From contig JBKPDV010000262.1 in the NCBI GenBank assembly GCA_046728075.1, positions 1 to 9,810 of the forward strand: a stretch of 9,810 bases of DNA, in the 5' to 3' direction. The notes under the pieces were generated by a model. That model saw only the letters and a list, made by a program, of their open reading frames with translations. It searched no databases and was not told where the DNA came from. This DNA is from JBKPDV01 sp046728075 (GTDB taxonomy: Bacteria; Acidobacteriota; Thermoanaerobaculia; UBA5066; Gp7-AA6). Each line of letters starts with the position of its first letter. Positions within the stretch are counted from its first letter, which is position 1. The position numbers were made by a program, and so were the translations under genes. Shown piece after piece: positions 1 to 6,220 of this stretch.

Positions 1-54
1 ATAGCAAGTCAGTCACTTCACGCCGAAATTCGGATCGCTTCGCTTCGAGAAGTA

Positions 55-141
55 GACGGGGGGACGGGGAGACTGGGGGACTGGGGGAATCCCGTATCGA
101 TCATTCTCCCCCCGTCGCCCCGTCGCCCCGTCGCCCCGTCG
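55..141. repeat. Inverted array of 8-base G/C-rich repeats at the nadB 3' end
   Basis: The left arm (55-88) holds four G-rich 8-base units; read on the minus strand they are CCCCCAGT twice, CTCCCCGT and CCCCCCGT. The right arm (105-141) holds CCCCCCGT followed by three CGCCCCGT units and a partial unit. The arms share the 8-base period and can pair with mismatches around a 16-base loop (89-104) that contains ATCGAT. The right arm lies inside nadB and the stop codon falls just inside the loop, so the hairpin spans the end of translation. Each arm has four runs of at least four G on one strand, which would also allow a G-quadruplex. It may act as a terminator or 3' stabiliser of nadB mRNA, but there is no T tract. 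The period and arms are seen directly; the function is inferred. Confidence 0.85.
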
Positions 142-1696
142 AATCTTCCCAATAGTGGCTCCCCTTGGAGACCCGGTTGTCCGAGGCGGCGCGCCGGATC
201 GCGAGAGCCGTCTGCACGCCGTTGCGCAGTCCGATGAGGGCGTCGGACATCGTCCCGCGGCGGTAGAAATCCTCGATCTCGACCTGGAGCTCCGAGAGGA
301 TCCGTTGCGCGCGGTCGAGACGGCGCTCGGAACGAAGCAGGCCGACGTAGTTCCACATCGTGTGGCGGATGACCATCCAATCCTGAGCGATCAAAGCCGG
401 GTCGACGGGCTCATGCTCCGGCTGCCATGGCCGCACCGCGGGAAAGGGACGCGCGCTCGTACGGCGGGCCTCGGCCGCGGCCGCCTTTCCGGCCCGCCAA
501 CCCCAGAGCAGTCCTTCGAGCAAGGACGTCGAGGCCAGGCGGTTGGCCCCGTGGACGCCCGTGCAGGAGACTTCACCGACCGCCCGGAGGTGTCCAAGCG
601 TGGTGCGCCCGTTCGCATCCACGGCGACGCCGCCGCAGGAATAGTGGGCCGCGGGCACGACGGGCACGGGCCCGGCGGTCAGATCAAATCCAAGCTCGAG
701 ACAACGCTTCGTCAACCCCGGAAAACGCTCACGGATCCACGAGGCGGGTTTCTGCGAGATGTCGAGCAGAACGTACGCCTCGTCCTTCTCGAGCATCCGC
801 TGATGGATCGCCCGGGCGACGATGTCGCGCGGCGCGAGCTCTCCGTCGGGGTGCACATCGCGAAGAAACTCCTGCCCCTGCGCGTCGGTGATACGCGCTC
901 CCTCGCCCCGAAGGGCCTCGGTTAAGAGCAGCCGCCCGCGGGCGTGCACGAGCGCCGTCGGGTGGAACTGGATGTACTCGAGGTTCAAGAGTCTCGCGCC
1001 GGCGCGCCGCGCCATCGCGATGCCGTCTCCCCGGGACCCCTGAGGATTCGTCGTGTGGAGGTAGACCTGGCCCAGACCTCCCGTTGCGAGCACGGTTTCC
1101 CGGGCGAGCAGCGGACGAACTTCTCCCCCGTCCGATCGCTCGAGCAGGTACGCGCCGACGACCGCAGGAGGGTGGTAGCGGTCGGTCGCGACGACGGAGT
1201 CATGGGAGAGCGTCAGGAGATCGACGGCTGTCGTCGACGGACGCCAGGAGATGTTCGGCTCGCGCCGGCAGGCGTCCAGTATGGCGAGCTCGATCGGCGC
1301 CCCGGTCTCGTCCTTGACGTGCAGGACGCGCGCAACCGAGTGCGCCCCTTCGAGCGTCCAGTGGAAGCCGGCGCCTTCCCGGTCGAAGGGAACGGCGAGC
1401 TCCTCGACCAAGAGCTTCTGAACGAGATCGGGCCCTTCCCGGGCGATCCGGTCGACCGCCTCCGGAGAGCAGAGCCCGTCGCCTGCCCGCTCGATATCGG
1501 CCGCGAGCTTCTCGGGCGAGTCGCCCGGCGGCCGCGCCACGATTCCTCCCTGCGCGTAATAGGTATTGGACTCCCGCGCCTCCGCGGCTCGCGTGACGAG
1601 CGTCACCTTTGCGCCTTCGCGCGCCGCGGCCAGCGCGGCGGCGCAACCCGCGACGCCTGTGCCGAGAACGAGGACCTCGGTGTTTTCGTCCGTCAA
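101..1696 (-). CDS. nadB: L-aspartate oxidase NadB
   Basis: FAD-dependent enzyme that oxidises L-aspartate to iminoaspartate, the first step of de novo NAD synthesis; cytoplasmic. With the start used here it has 531 residues, close to the usual ~540. Visible: dinucleotide-binding GTGVAG at 12-17, the FAD loop SNTYYAQGGI (43-52), LEGAHS with E116, QFHPTAL with H245, LRGEGA (262-267), PRD with R290, AHYSCGG with H351, and GANRLAS with R387. These match the E. coli catalytic set E121, H244, R290, H351 and R386. The start is a TTG whose bases overlap the nadC stop as TTGA. The reading frame stays open to 2482, but that stretch is a shadow of nadC with no NadB similarity. Only a weak purine stretch precedes the TTG, so translation is probably coupled to nadC. 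Oddity: after the conserved HYWED near the C-terminus, the last residues (a Gly/Arg/Asp tail) are encoded by the right arm of a repeat array. Confidence 0.95.
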   Translation of the reverse strand: MTDENTEVLVLGTGVAGCAAALAAAREGAKVTLVTRAAEARESNTYYAQGGIVARPPGDSPEKLAADIERAGDGLCSPEAVDRIAREGPDLVQKLLVEELAVPFDREGAGFHWTLEGAHSVARVLHVKDETGAPIELAILDACRREPNISWRPSTTAVDLLTLSHDSVVATDRYHPPAVVGAYLLERSDGGEVRPLLARETVLATGGLGQVYLHTTNPQGSRGDGIAMARRAGARLLNLEYIQFHPTALVHARGRLLLTEALRGEGARITDAQGQEFLRDVHPDGELAPRDIVARAIHQRMLEKDEAYVLLDISQKPASWIRERFPGLTKRCLELGFDLTAGPVPVVPAAHYSCGGVAVDANGRTTLGHLRAVGEVSCTGVHGANRLASTSLLEGLLWGWRAGKAAAAEARRTSARPFPAVRPWQPEHEPVDPALIAQDWMVIRHTMWNYVGLLRSERRLDRAQRILSELQVEIEDFYRRGTMSDALIGLRNGVQTALAIRRAASDNRVSKGSHYWEDSTGRRGDGATGGE

Positions 1697-2550
1697 GGGC
1701 TCATCTCGAGATCGAGCGCGATGTCGGCGGCGGTAACCGAATGCGTCAGCGCGCCAACCGAGATCGCGTCCGGGCCCGCCTCGGCATAGGCGCGCACGTT
1801 GGCGAGGCTCATGTTGCCCGAAGCCTCGATGGAAGGAGGACGCGGCGCCGCCCGCGCGATCGCGCACCAGCTGGCGACGGTCTCGGGCGTCTGATTGTCG
1901 ATCAAGATCGCATCCGCGCCCGCCGACAGAGCTTCCCGCAGATCTTCCTCGCTCTCGACCTCGACCTCGATTGTCATGCCGGAGGGCGCTTCCCGTCGGG
2001 CGCGGCCGATCGCCTCGGCGACGCCGCCCCCCAACCGGCGGTGATTGTCTTTGATCAGGACCATGTCGCTCAGCCGGTCGCGGTGGTTCTCGCCTCCTCC
2101 GTCGCGCACCGCCTCCCGATCGAATGCGCGCAGGCCGGGTGCGGTCTTGCGAGTATCGAGGATCCGGCAGCCGGTGCCTGCGACAGCGTCGACGAAGCGG
2201 CGGGTCTCCGTGGCGATGCCGCACATGCGCTGAAGCAGGTTCAAGGCCACTCGCTCCGCCGTCAGAATCGCGCGAGCCTTTCCGGTCATCCTCGCCAGGG
2301 TCGCACCCGTTTGCGCGCGAGATCCGGCCGCCACGACCTCTTCCCATGCGAGCTCGGGGTCGAGCAGCTCGAAGACCCGTCGCGCGATCGGCAATCCGGA
2401 CACGATGCAGCCGGATCGAGCGACGAGCGCCCCGCGGGCCCGGGAGGAAGCCGGCACCGTTGCCTCCGTCGTGACATCGCAAGGGCCCACATCCTCGGAA
2501 AGGAACTCGCGAAGCCGCAGGTCGAGCTCGGGCCCCGGAAGCCGGTTCAT
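1693..2550 (-). CDS. nadC: Nicotinate-nucleotide pyrophosphorylase (carboxylating) NadC
   Basis: Quinolinate phosphoribosyltransferase: quinolinate plus PRPP gives nicotinate mononucleotide, CO2 and pyrophosphate. The 285 residues match the usual family length. Visible: N-terminal EDVGPCDVTTE (19-29), AERVALNLLQRMCGIAT (98-114), DTRKTAPGLR (132-141) with the basic pair R134/K135, GGGENHR ending at R157, LIKDNH (165-170), then IEVEVES, IDNQTPE and the C-terminal EASGNMSL and ISVGALTHS motifs of the PRPP-binding barrel. The usual VRCGGG is VRDGGG here, a small variation. It is followed by nadB with a 4-base overlap (stop TGA within TTGA), so the two are cotranscribed. The ATG has no Shine-Dalgarno sequence; TATCCT lies 9 bases upstream, suggesting a transcript that begins at or near the ATG. 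Confidence 0.97.
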   Translation of the reverse strand: MNRLPGPELDLRLREFLSEDVGPCDVTTEATVPASSRARGALVARSGCIVSGLPIARRVFELLDPELAWEEVVAAGSRAQTGATLARMTGKARAILTAERVALNLLQRMCGIATETRRFVDAVAGTGCRILDTRKTAPGLRAFDREAVRDGGGENHRDRLSDMVLIKDNHRRLGGGVAEAIGRARREAPSGMTIEVEVESEEDLREALSAGADAILIDNQTPETVASWCAIARAAPRPPSIEASGNMSLANVRAYAEAGPDAISVGALTHSVTAADIALDLEMSP

Positions 2551-2559
2551 TGTTCGGGG

Positions 2560-2565
2560 AGGATA
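2560..2565 (-). promoter_or_regulatory. Candidate -10 box of nadC-nadB (TATCCT)
   Basis: On the minus strand TATCCT is followed by 9 bases and then the nadC ATG, with no Shine-Dalgarno sequence between. A start site about 7 bases after the hexamer would give an almost leaderless mRNA. No clear -35 hexamer is seen, because the left arm of a repeat array occupies that region. The identical hexamer and spacing recur in front of nadA. Confidence 0.45.
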
Positions 2566-2576
2566 TCTTTAGAGGA

Positions 2577-2707
2577 GTCGGTAGTCGGTAGTCGATAGTC
2601 GGTAGGGGAAACCGGTTGGGGCAGTCAGTAGTCGAATGCCCTCCAAAACTACCGACTCCAAAACTACCGACTACCGACTACCGACTGCTCCTGACCGACT
2701 ACCGACT
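2577..2707. repeat. Inverted array of 7-base repeats between sod and nadC
   Basis: The left arm is four contiguous units at 2577-2604: GTCGGTA, GTCGGTA, GTCGATA and GTCGGTA. A further copy, GTCAGTA, sits at 2624-2630. The right side carries the exact complement TACCGAC at 2650, 2665, 2672, 2679 and 2700, the middle three contiguous. Within it, a 15-base unit beginning CTCCAAAACTACC is repeated in tandem at 2641-2655 and 2656-2670. The array fills nearly all the space between the dismutase stop (2712) and the putative nadC -10 box (2560-2565). It could serve as the 3' hairpin of the dismutase mRNA. The repeats are certain; the role is not. Confidence 0.9.
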
Positions 2708-2711
2708 GTTC

Positions 2712-3344
2712 TTACCCCTTCACGGCTCCGGTCAGCTCCACATTCACCTGGCGTGCGGCTTCGAAACGGTCCGCGACGTCCTTCCAGTTCCAGCAGTTCC
2801 AGATGGCTTCGAAGAATTCCGTCTTTCGGTTCTGATACTGCAGATAGAAGGCGTGCTCCCAGGCGTCGATGACCATCAGGGGAATTCCCCCCTGCGCTAG
2901 GTTGGACTGGTGATCGTAGATCTGTGTGGTCAGGAGGCGTCCGCCCAGGGGTTCCCAGACGAGGGCCGCCCAACCCGAGCCCATGATCGTCCCGGCGACT
3001 TCGTTCATCTGCTTCTTCAGTTTCTCGAAGCTCCCGAAGTCGTTTTTGATCCGCTCGGCGAGCACGCCGCCGGGGCGGTCGTTGGCCTTCGGGGTCAGGT
3101 TCTGCCAGAAGAGGGAGTGGAGAACGTGACCCGACAGGTTGAAGGCGAGAGCCTTCTCCATCGCCGCCACGCGCGTGAAGTCTTCCTTCTCCCGCGCTTC
3201 GTCGAGCTTCTCGATCGCGGTATTGGCGCCCTTGACGTAGCCGGCGTGATGCTTGTCGTGGTGCAATTCCATGATCTTGCCGGAGATGTGGGGCTCCAGC
3301 GCGCCGTAGTCATAGCGCAGGTCGGGAAGAACGTACTGAGGCAT
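2712..3344 (-). CDS. Superoxide dismutase, Fe/Mn family
   Basis: Converts superoxide to oxygen and hydrogen peroxide. No signal peptide is seen, so probably cytoplasmic. With the start used here the protein has 210 residues. The metal ligands are H28 (in ELHHDKHH), H76 (in GHVLHSLFW), D160 and H164 (in IDAWEHAFYLQYQNRK). The residue that is usually a Gln near the metal is H145 (in YDHQSNL), and G72 occupies the position of the other Gln site. This matches the mycobacterial/archaeal type, in which either Fe or Mn can be used, so the metal is not assigned and no sodA/sodB symbol is given. Start choice: an in-frame ATG 33 bases upstream exists, but AAAGGAG lies 5 bases before the ATG at 3344 and the protein then begins MPQYVLPDL, as expected for the family. 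A 7-base repeat array begins right after the stop. Confidence 0.97.
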   Translation of the reverse strand: MPQYVLPDLRYDYGALEPHISGKIMELHHDKHHAGYVKGANTAIEKLDEAREKEDFTRVAAMEKALAFNLSGHVLHSLFWQNLTPKANDRPGGVLAERIKNDFGSFEKLKKQMNEVAGTIMGSGWAALVWEPLGGRLLTTQIYDHQSNLAQGGIPLMVIDAWEHAFYLQYQNRKTEFFEAIWNCWNWKDVADRFEAARQVNVELTGAVKG

Positions 3345-3349
3345 AAGGA

Positions 3350-3356
3350 CTCCTTT
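3350..3356 (-). promoter_or_regulatory. Shine-Dalgarno site of the superoxide dismutase gene
   Basis: AAAGGAG on the minus strand, 5 bases before the ATG at 3344. It decides the start against the upstream in-frame ATG at 3377, and shows that this organism does use Shine-Dalgarno initiation for some genes. Confidence 0.8.
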
Positions 3357-3421
3357 CGCAAGGAGAGAAGGAAGCAAGAAATGCGCCCAGGGAAAAGAAG
3401 CCGCGCCGGCCGTTTCAGCGC

Positions 3422-4336
3422 TCAGGCGCCGGGCGAATCGAACGCGCTCATTCTTCGGAGCTCGAGCTGCTCATACCGCTTTCGCAAGGTGCCGAGGAGA
3501 CCCGCCGGCACCGCAACGCCGATCACACCCATCAGAAGGAGCGGGTAGTAAACGCCGTAGGGCTGGCGCATCGCCAGGGCCGCGCCGCCGAGCAGCAGAG
3601 CTGCTGCACTCGCGGCGATCATGAACTTCAGTAGGCCCAGAACCAGGCGCCGCGCTCGGCCCGTCCCCGCTAGCCCTCCGACCAACGCGCCGAGCACCCC
3701 GAGCGAGCCACCAGCAATGCCTCCGACCAATCCTCCCTGTCGATCGCTCCACCACGCGCCCGCTGGAGTGAGAGGGTCCTCGGATCCCGAGTACTGGACG
3801 AGCTCGAGAGGACTCAGGTAAACCGTCCCCCGTCCGCCGAAGACGACATTGACGATCAGGCGCTCCGGAATGCCCTGCCCATTCGTGTCGAAGGGGAGCA
3901 AGAACGGCCTCCAGGGCGATGACCCCGTCAGACTCTTGAGCGGGCCCACGCCGGCCAGCGTTCGACTGAAGTATTCTCCGCCGCCCTTCAAGACGCTCCA
4001 CATCTCCAGGTAGCTGGTCCCCTCCATCCGCTCATAGCGCACCTGGCCGCGCACGGCGTACCGCGGGCTCGTGACTCCCGGCTTATTCAATACGAGCAGC
4101 GTCACGCGGTGACCTTCGGGGCGCACGTTCTCGATCTCGAGGGTCTCGAAGCGCGTCCGAGCGTCTGCGGGAAGGACCCGCGCCGACTGGAGCTTTCCCT
4201 CCCGCTCCAGTTGCGACCAGGAAATCTTCGAGAGAGTCTGCTCCGATAGTCCGGTGGCAGACCAGAGGAGCAACGCCACTCCGGCAAGTCCCAGTCCCCT
4301 CTTCCAGGCCTTCGGCGCATCACTGTCCCTTTTCAT
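3422..4336 (-). CDS. Membrane protein with predicted extracytoplasmic beta-sandwich and three C-terminal helices
   Basis: 304 residues, function not recognised. A basic N-terminus (KAWKR) precedes a hydrophobic segment at about 14-30, a signal peptide or anchor. Residues about 31-195 form a soluble region rich in beta-type sequence, with alternating patterns such as RYAVRGQVRYE (92-102), YLEMWSVL (109-116), YFSRT (122-126), SSPWRPFLLPFD (139-150) and GTVYLSPLELVQY (170-182). That pattern resembles a galactose-binding or carbohydrate-binding jelly roll, by inspection only. A glycine-zipper helix follows at about 201-224, then hydrophobic helices at about 231-256 and 262-284, and a basic cytoplasmic-looking tail. 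The gene overlaps the upstream DUF2089 gene by 17 bases and has GGAGG 6 bases before its ATG, so the two form one unit. A role in sensing or responding at the envelope is possible but unproven. Confidence 0.8.
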   Translation of the reverse strand: MKRDSDAPKAWKRGLGLAGVALLLWSATGLSEQTLSKISWSQLEREGKLQSARVLPADARTRFETLEIENVRPEGHRVTLLVLNKPGVTSPRYAVRGQVRYERMEGTSYLEMWSVLKGGGEYFSRTLAGVGPLKSLTGSSPWRPFLLPFDTNGQGIPERLIVNVVFGGRGTVYLSPLELVQYSGSEDPLTPAGAWWSDRQGGLVGGIAGGSLGVLGALVGGLAGTGRARRLVLGLLKFMIAASAAALLLGGAALAMRQPYGVYYPLLLMGVIGVAVPAGLLGTLRKRYEQLELRRMSAFDSPGA

Positions 4337-4658
4337 TGGAGGCCTCCATTTCTCGTCGGTGTGCTTCGAGCAGCTCCTGAAGCGTTTCTTTGTCCAACCG
4401 CTCCTCTGCGTAGCGGGCTCGAGCGAGCCGCTCGAATTCCGAGGTGAATCGATGGTCCTCGAAGATCTTGATCTTCGCGATGAGCCGGTCGAGCCTTAGG
4501 CGAACTGTCGGATAGCTGATTCCGTAGGCGGAAGCGAGCTCTTTCAATGACCCGGAGGCCAGGATGAACCGCTTCACGAAAGCCCGATCCTCTTCGTCGA
4601 GCGATTGGATCCAGTCCCGCTGCGGGAGTCCCGCTTTTCGTTCCTGCCGGTCCTTCAT
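4320..4658 (-). CDS. DUF2089-type helix-turn-helix protein
   Basis: 112 residues from the start used here. The core LPQRDWIQSLDEED followed by SGSLKELASAYGISYPTVRLR and LDRLIAKI is the DUF2089 signature: a helix-turn-helix (SLKELASAYGISYPTVRLRL) resembling sigma-factor region 4 or MarR-like recognition helices, then a charged alpha-helical tail that could dimerise or be a coiled coil. The biochemical role of the family is not established; DNA binding is inferred from the fold. It overlaps the membrane protein gene by 17 bases. Start choice: the frame is also open to an ATG at 4721 preceded by AAGGA, but those extra 21 codons come from a stretch with only 8 G/C in 62 bases that holds a TATAAT box and a perfect inverted repeat, so it looks like a promoter. 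No Shine-Dalgarno sequence precedes 4658, so the longer form stays possible. Confidence 0.75.
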   Translation of the reverse strand: MKDRQERKAGLPQRDWIQSLDEEDRAFVKRFILASGSLKELASAYGISYPTVRLRLDRLIAKIKIFEDHRFTSEFERLARARYAEERLDKETLQELLEAHRREMEASNEKGQ

Positions 4659-4720
4659 AAAAGTTAAGTAATTATTGATTTTATTTATATTATAATCAAT
4701 ATAAACTTTCGTTTTATTCA
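4659..4720 (-). promoter_or_regulatory. AT-rich promoter with operator-like inverted repeat upstream of the DUF2089 gene
   Basis: This 62-base island is about 87% A+T in an otherwise GC-rich window. On the minus strand it contains a perfect TATAAT (4694 to 4689) and an alternative TTGATT-17-AATAAT pair. A perfect 8-base inverted repeat, TATTGATT (4673-4680) and AATCAATA (4694-4701), has centres 21 bases apart, about two helical turns, as expected for a dimeric regulator. One arm abuts the TATAAT, so binding would block RNA polymerase. The neighbouring helix-turn-helix gene makes autoregulation the simplest reading. Confidence 0.55.
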
Positions 4721-4833
4721 TAATTCCTTGAGTCGGTTGGGGTTCCCAGAGCGGTGCCGAACAGCGCTTTTGCCGATCGGTGATCGGCTCGGAGCGAATG
4801 GACCACGAAAGAGGGTAGCCTGGGAGTCGAAAC

Positions 4834-4850
4834 CCGCGAGCCTCTCGCGG
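4834..4850 (-). terminator. Terminator-like hairpin downstream of nadA
   Basis: A perfect 7-base stem (CCGCGAG and CTCGCGG) with a 3-base loop starts about 21 bases after the nadA stop. On the minus strand it is followed by GTTTCG, a very short T run. A second perfect stem, GCCGATC/GATCGGC with a 3-base loop, lies further downstream at 4772-4788. These stems probably separate nadA from the DUF2089 unit, but the weak T run leaves intrinsic termination uncertain. Confidence 0.4.
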
Positions 4851-4871
4851 CCGAGGAGACTCAGCCGACGA

Positions 4872-5870
4872 TCAGGAGAGCTCCAGCATGCGCAGAAGCG
4901 GCTTCTCGGCGGCTGCCCGCAGCTCTTCGGGCAGAACGATCTCCGGGCGCTCGTCGCGAAGGCACAGGTACAGCTTCTCGAGGGTGTTGAGCTTCATGAA
5001 TGGGCACTCATTGCACTGGCAGCCGTTGTCGGGAGGCACCGGGATGAACTCGCGGTCGGGCGCGAGCTTCTTCATCTGGTGGATGATTCCTTCCTCCGTC
5101 GCGATCAGAAACGTCTTGCCGGGCGCGGTCGTCACGTAGTTCAAGATCGAACGCGTCGAGCCGATGTGGTCGGCAAGTTTCAAGATCGGCTCCGGGCACT
5201 CCGGATGGGCTGCGAGCTTGGCCTCGGGATGCCGCGCCTTGAGTCTCACGATCTCCCGTTCGGAGAACTGTTCGTGGACGATGCACGTGCCCGGCCAGAG
5301 CGTCATAGGGCGGCCCGTCTTCTTGGCGAGAAACGCGCCTAAGTGTTTGTCCGGCGCGAAGAGGATTTCTTTGTCGGGTGGAATCGACTGAACGATCTTC
5401 TCCGCGTTGGAGGAAGTGACGATGATGTCCGACAGCGCTTTGACGGCTGCCGAGCAGTTGATGTAGGTCAGAGAGACGGCGCCCGGATGCCGCTCGCGCC
5501 AGGCCGCAAACGCCTCCGGCGGGCAGGAGTTCTCCAGCGAACAGCCCGCCTCGTAGTCGGGCACGACCACTTTGCGCGACGGGTTCAGGATCTTGGCCGT
5601 CTCCGCCATGAAGCGAACCCCCGCGAATGCGATGATGTTCGCATCCACTTGCTGGGCCTTTCGGGAGAGGTCGAGCGAATCCCCCACGAAATCGGCGAGG
5701 TCCTGGATTTCCTCTTCTTGATAGTAATGGGCGAGAAGGACAGCTCTTTTTTGTCCCTTTAGCCGGCGGATCTCTTCCGAGAGATCGAGCGTCGGATCGA
5801 TCGATCCCACGTCCGGAGGGGACGGTCGGGGGAGCGGGACGGGCAAACTCGAAGGAAAATCGACGTCCAT
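4872..5870 (-). CDS. nadA: Quinolinate synthase NadA
   Basis: Condenses iminoaspartate (from NadB) with dihydroxyacetone phosphate to make quinolinate; cytoplasmic [4Fe-4S] enzyme. Numbered from the upstream ATG (5876), the cluster cysteines are C112 (in DYEAGCSLENSC), C198 (in LWPGTCIVHEQFS) and C291, the last Cys of the CQCNECPFM group (286-294). Other family marks are LAHYYQEEEIQDLADFVGDS (48-67), FAGVRFMAETAKIL, SLTYINCSAAVKA, FAPDKHLG and the AHPEC motif (223-227). The length, about 332-334 residues, is normal. The N-terminal ~30 residues are proline-rich and variable. Two ATGs six bases apart (5876 and 5870) could start it; 5870 is listed because TATCCT then lies exactly 9 bases upstream, as at nadC. 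Neither has a Shine-Dalgarno sequence. It is transcribed away from the plus-strand genes to its right and lies apart from nadC-nadB. Confidence 0.96.
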   Translation of the reverse strand: MDVDFPSSLPVPLPRPSPPDVGSIDPTLDLSEEIRRLKGQKRAVLLAHYYQEEEIQDLADFVGDSLDLSRKAQQVDANIIAFAGVRFMAETAKILNPSRKVVVPDYEAGCSLENSCPPEAFAAWRERHPGAVSLTYINCSAAVKALSDIIVTSSNAEKIVQSIPPDKEILFAPDKHLGAFLAKKTGRPMTLWPGTCIVHEQFSEREIVRLKARHPEAKLAAHPECPEPILKLADHIGSTRSILNYVTTAPGKTFLIATEEGIIHQMKKLAPDREFIPVPPDNGCQCNECPFMKLNTLEKLYLCLRDERPEIVLPEELRAAAEKPLLRMLELS

Positions 5871-5879
5871 GGCCATTCG

Positions 5880-5885
5880 AGGATA
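5880..5885 (-). promoter_or_regulatory. Candidate -10 box of nadA (TATCCT)
   Basis: Minus-strand TATCCT lies 3 bases before the first ATG (5876) and 9 bases before the second (5870). If it is the -10 element, transcription starts at about the upstream ATG, leaving 5870 as the initiation codon of a near-leaderless mRNA. The hexamer and the 9-base gap equal those of nadC. No good -35 match is seen. Confidence 0.4.
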
Positions 5886-5933
5886 ACAACAAGAAGCGGC
5901 AGCCGATCCTTTCGCCCCGGAAAGGGCCGTGGC

Positions 5934-6089
5934 ATGTCTCCTGCTAAATGGTTTCCCATGAATCCTGTCGGCTCGAGCTCTCGCTGGAACCGGAACCGAC
6001 TCGCCCTGGCGTTTCTGTTGCTGACGCTGGCGGTCCTGGTGCTCGAAGTCTGGGGAATCCGCTCCTCCATCGGGTCCCTTTTGCGCTAA
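5934..6089 (+). CDS. Possible small single-helix membrane protein
   Basis: A 51-codon frame not recognised as any known family. It starts ATG (5934) or, after 8 codons, ATG (5958). A short basic stretch SRWNRNR (16-22) is followed by a continuous hydrophobic segment LALAFLLLTLAVLVLEVWGI (23-42), then a short polar tail ending SLLR. The charge pattern fits an N-in, single-pass helix. Third codon positions in the helix are mostly G or C, like the other genes here. A weak purine run (GGAAAGG) lies upstream. A longer plus-strand frame covers the same bases in another register, but its translation (rich in Pro, Arg and Gly) resembles nothing. The hydrophobic run could arise by chance, so this is a candidate only. 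Confidence 0.4.
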   Translation: MSPAKWFPMNPVGSSSRWNRNRLALAFLLLTLAVLVLEVWGIRSSIGSLLR

Positions 6090-6191
6090 CCCGACGCGGT
6101 CGAACCTTCTCGCTCCCGGGGGGGGCGCCTCAAAAAGTTCGCGCCAAAAACCCTCTCGATTCGTCGACCGGCGACAGCCGTAGCCGCGTCG

Positions 6192-6220
6192 TTCACAGAG
6201 CGCGTAGCGACGTGTATATT
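6192..6220 (+). promoter_or_regulatory. Sigma70-type promoter of the E1 gene
   Basis: TTCACA (6192-6197), 17 bases, then TATATT (6215-6220): a good match to TTGACA-17-TATAAT. The start codon at 6230 follows after 9 bases, so the expected transcript begins within about 3 bases of the ATG. No Shine-Dalgarno sequence is present, consistent with leaderless initiation. Confidence 0.6.

Noticed and set aside
13..54. Short minus-strand tail ending VYFSKRSDPNFGVK before a stop at 13-15
   Set aside because: Could be the lost end of a gene cut by the array, but it is only 14 codons long, has no recognisable family, and runs into repeat sequence upstream.
55..141. CRISPR array
   Set aside because: Units are 7-8 bases in direct tandem without spacers; no cas genes are present.
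155..925. Plus-strand frame of 256 codons opposite nadB
   Set aside because: Mirror of nadB in a GC-rich genome. The composition is that of antisense codons and no motif is seen. The same holds for the plus-strand frames at 944-1789 and 1609-2598.
1697..2482. Extension of the nadB frame by 262 codons upstream of the TTG
   Set aside because: Its translation is Arg/Gly/Asp-rich with no family similarity, and it lies wholly antiphase to nadC. NadB begins naturally at the TTG.
3375..3412. Terminator after the membrane protein gene
   Set aside because: Only a 4-base GC stem before a TTCTTTT run on the minus strand; too weak to list.
4772..4788. Hairpin GCCGATC/GATCGGC as a second nadA terminator
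   Set aside because: A perfect stem, but no T run follows it on the minus strand; it may be a protein site or chance.
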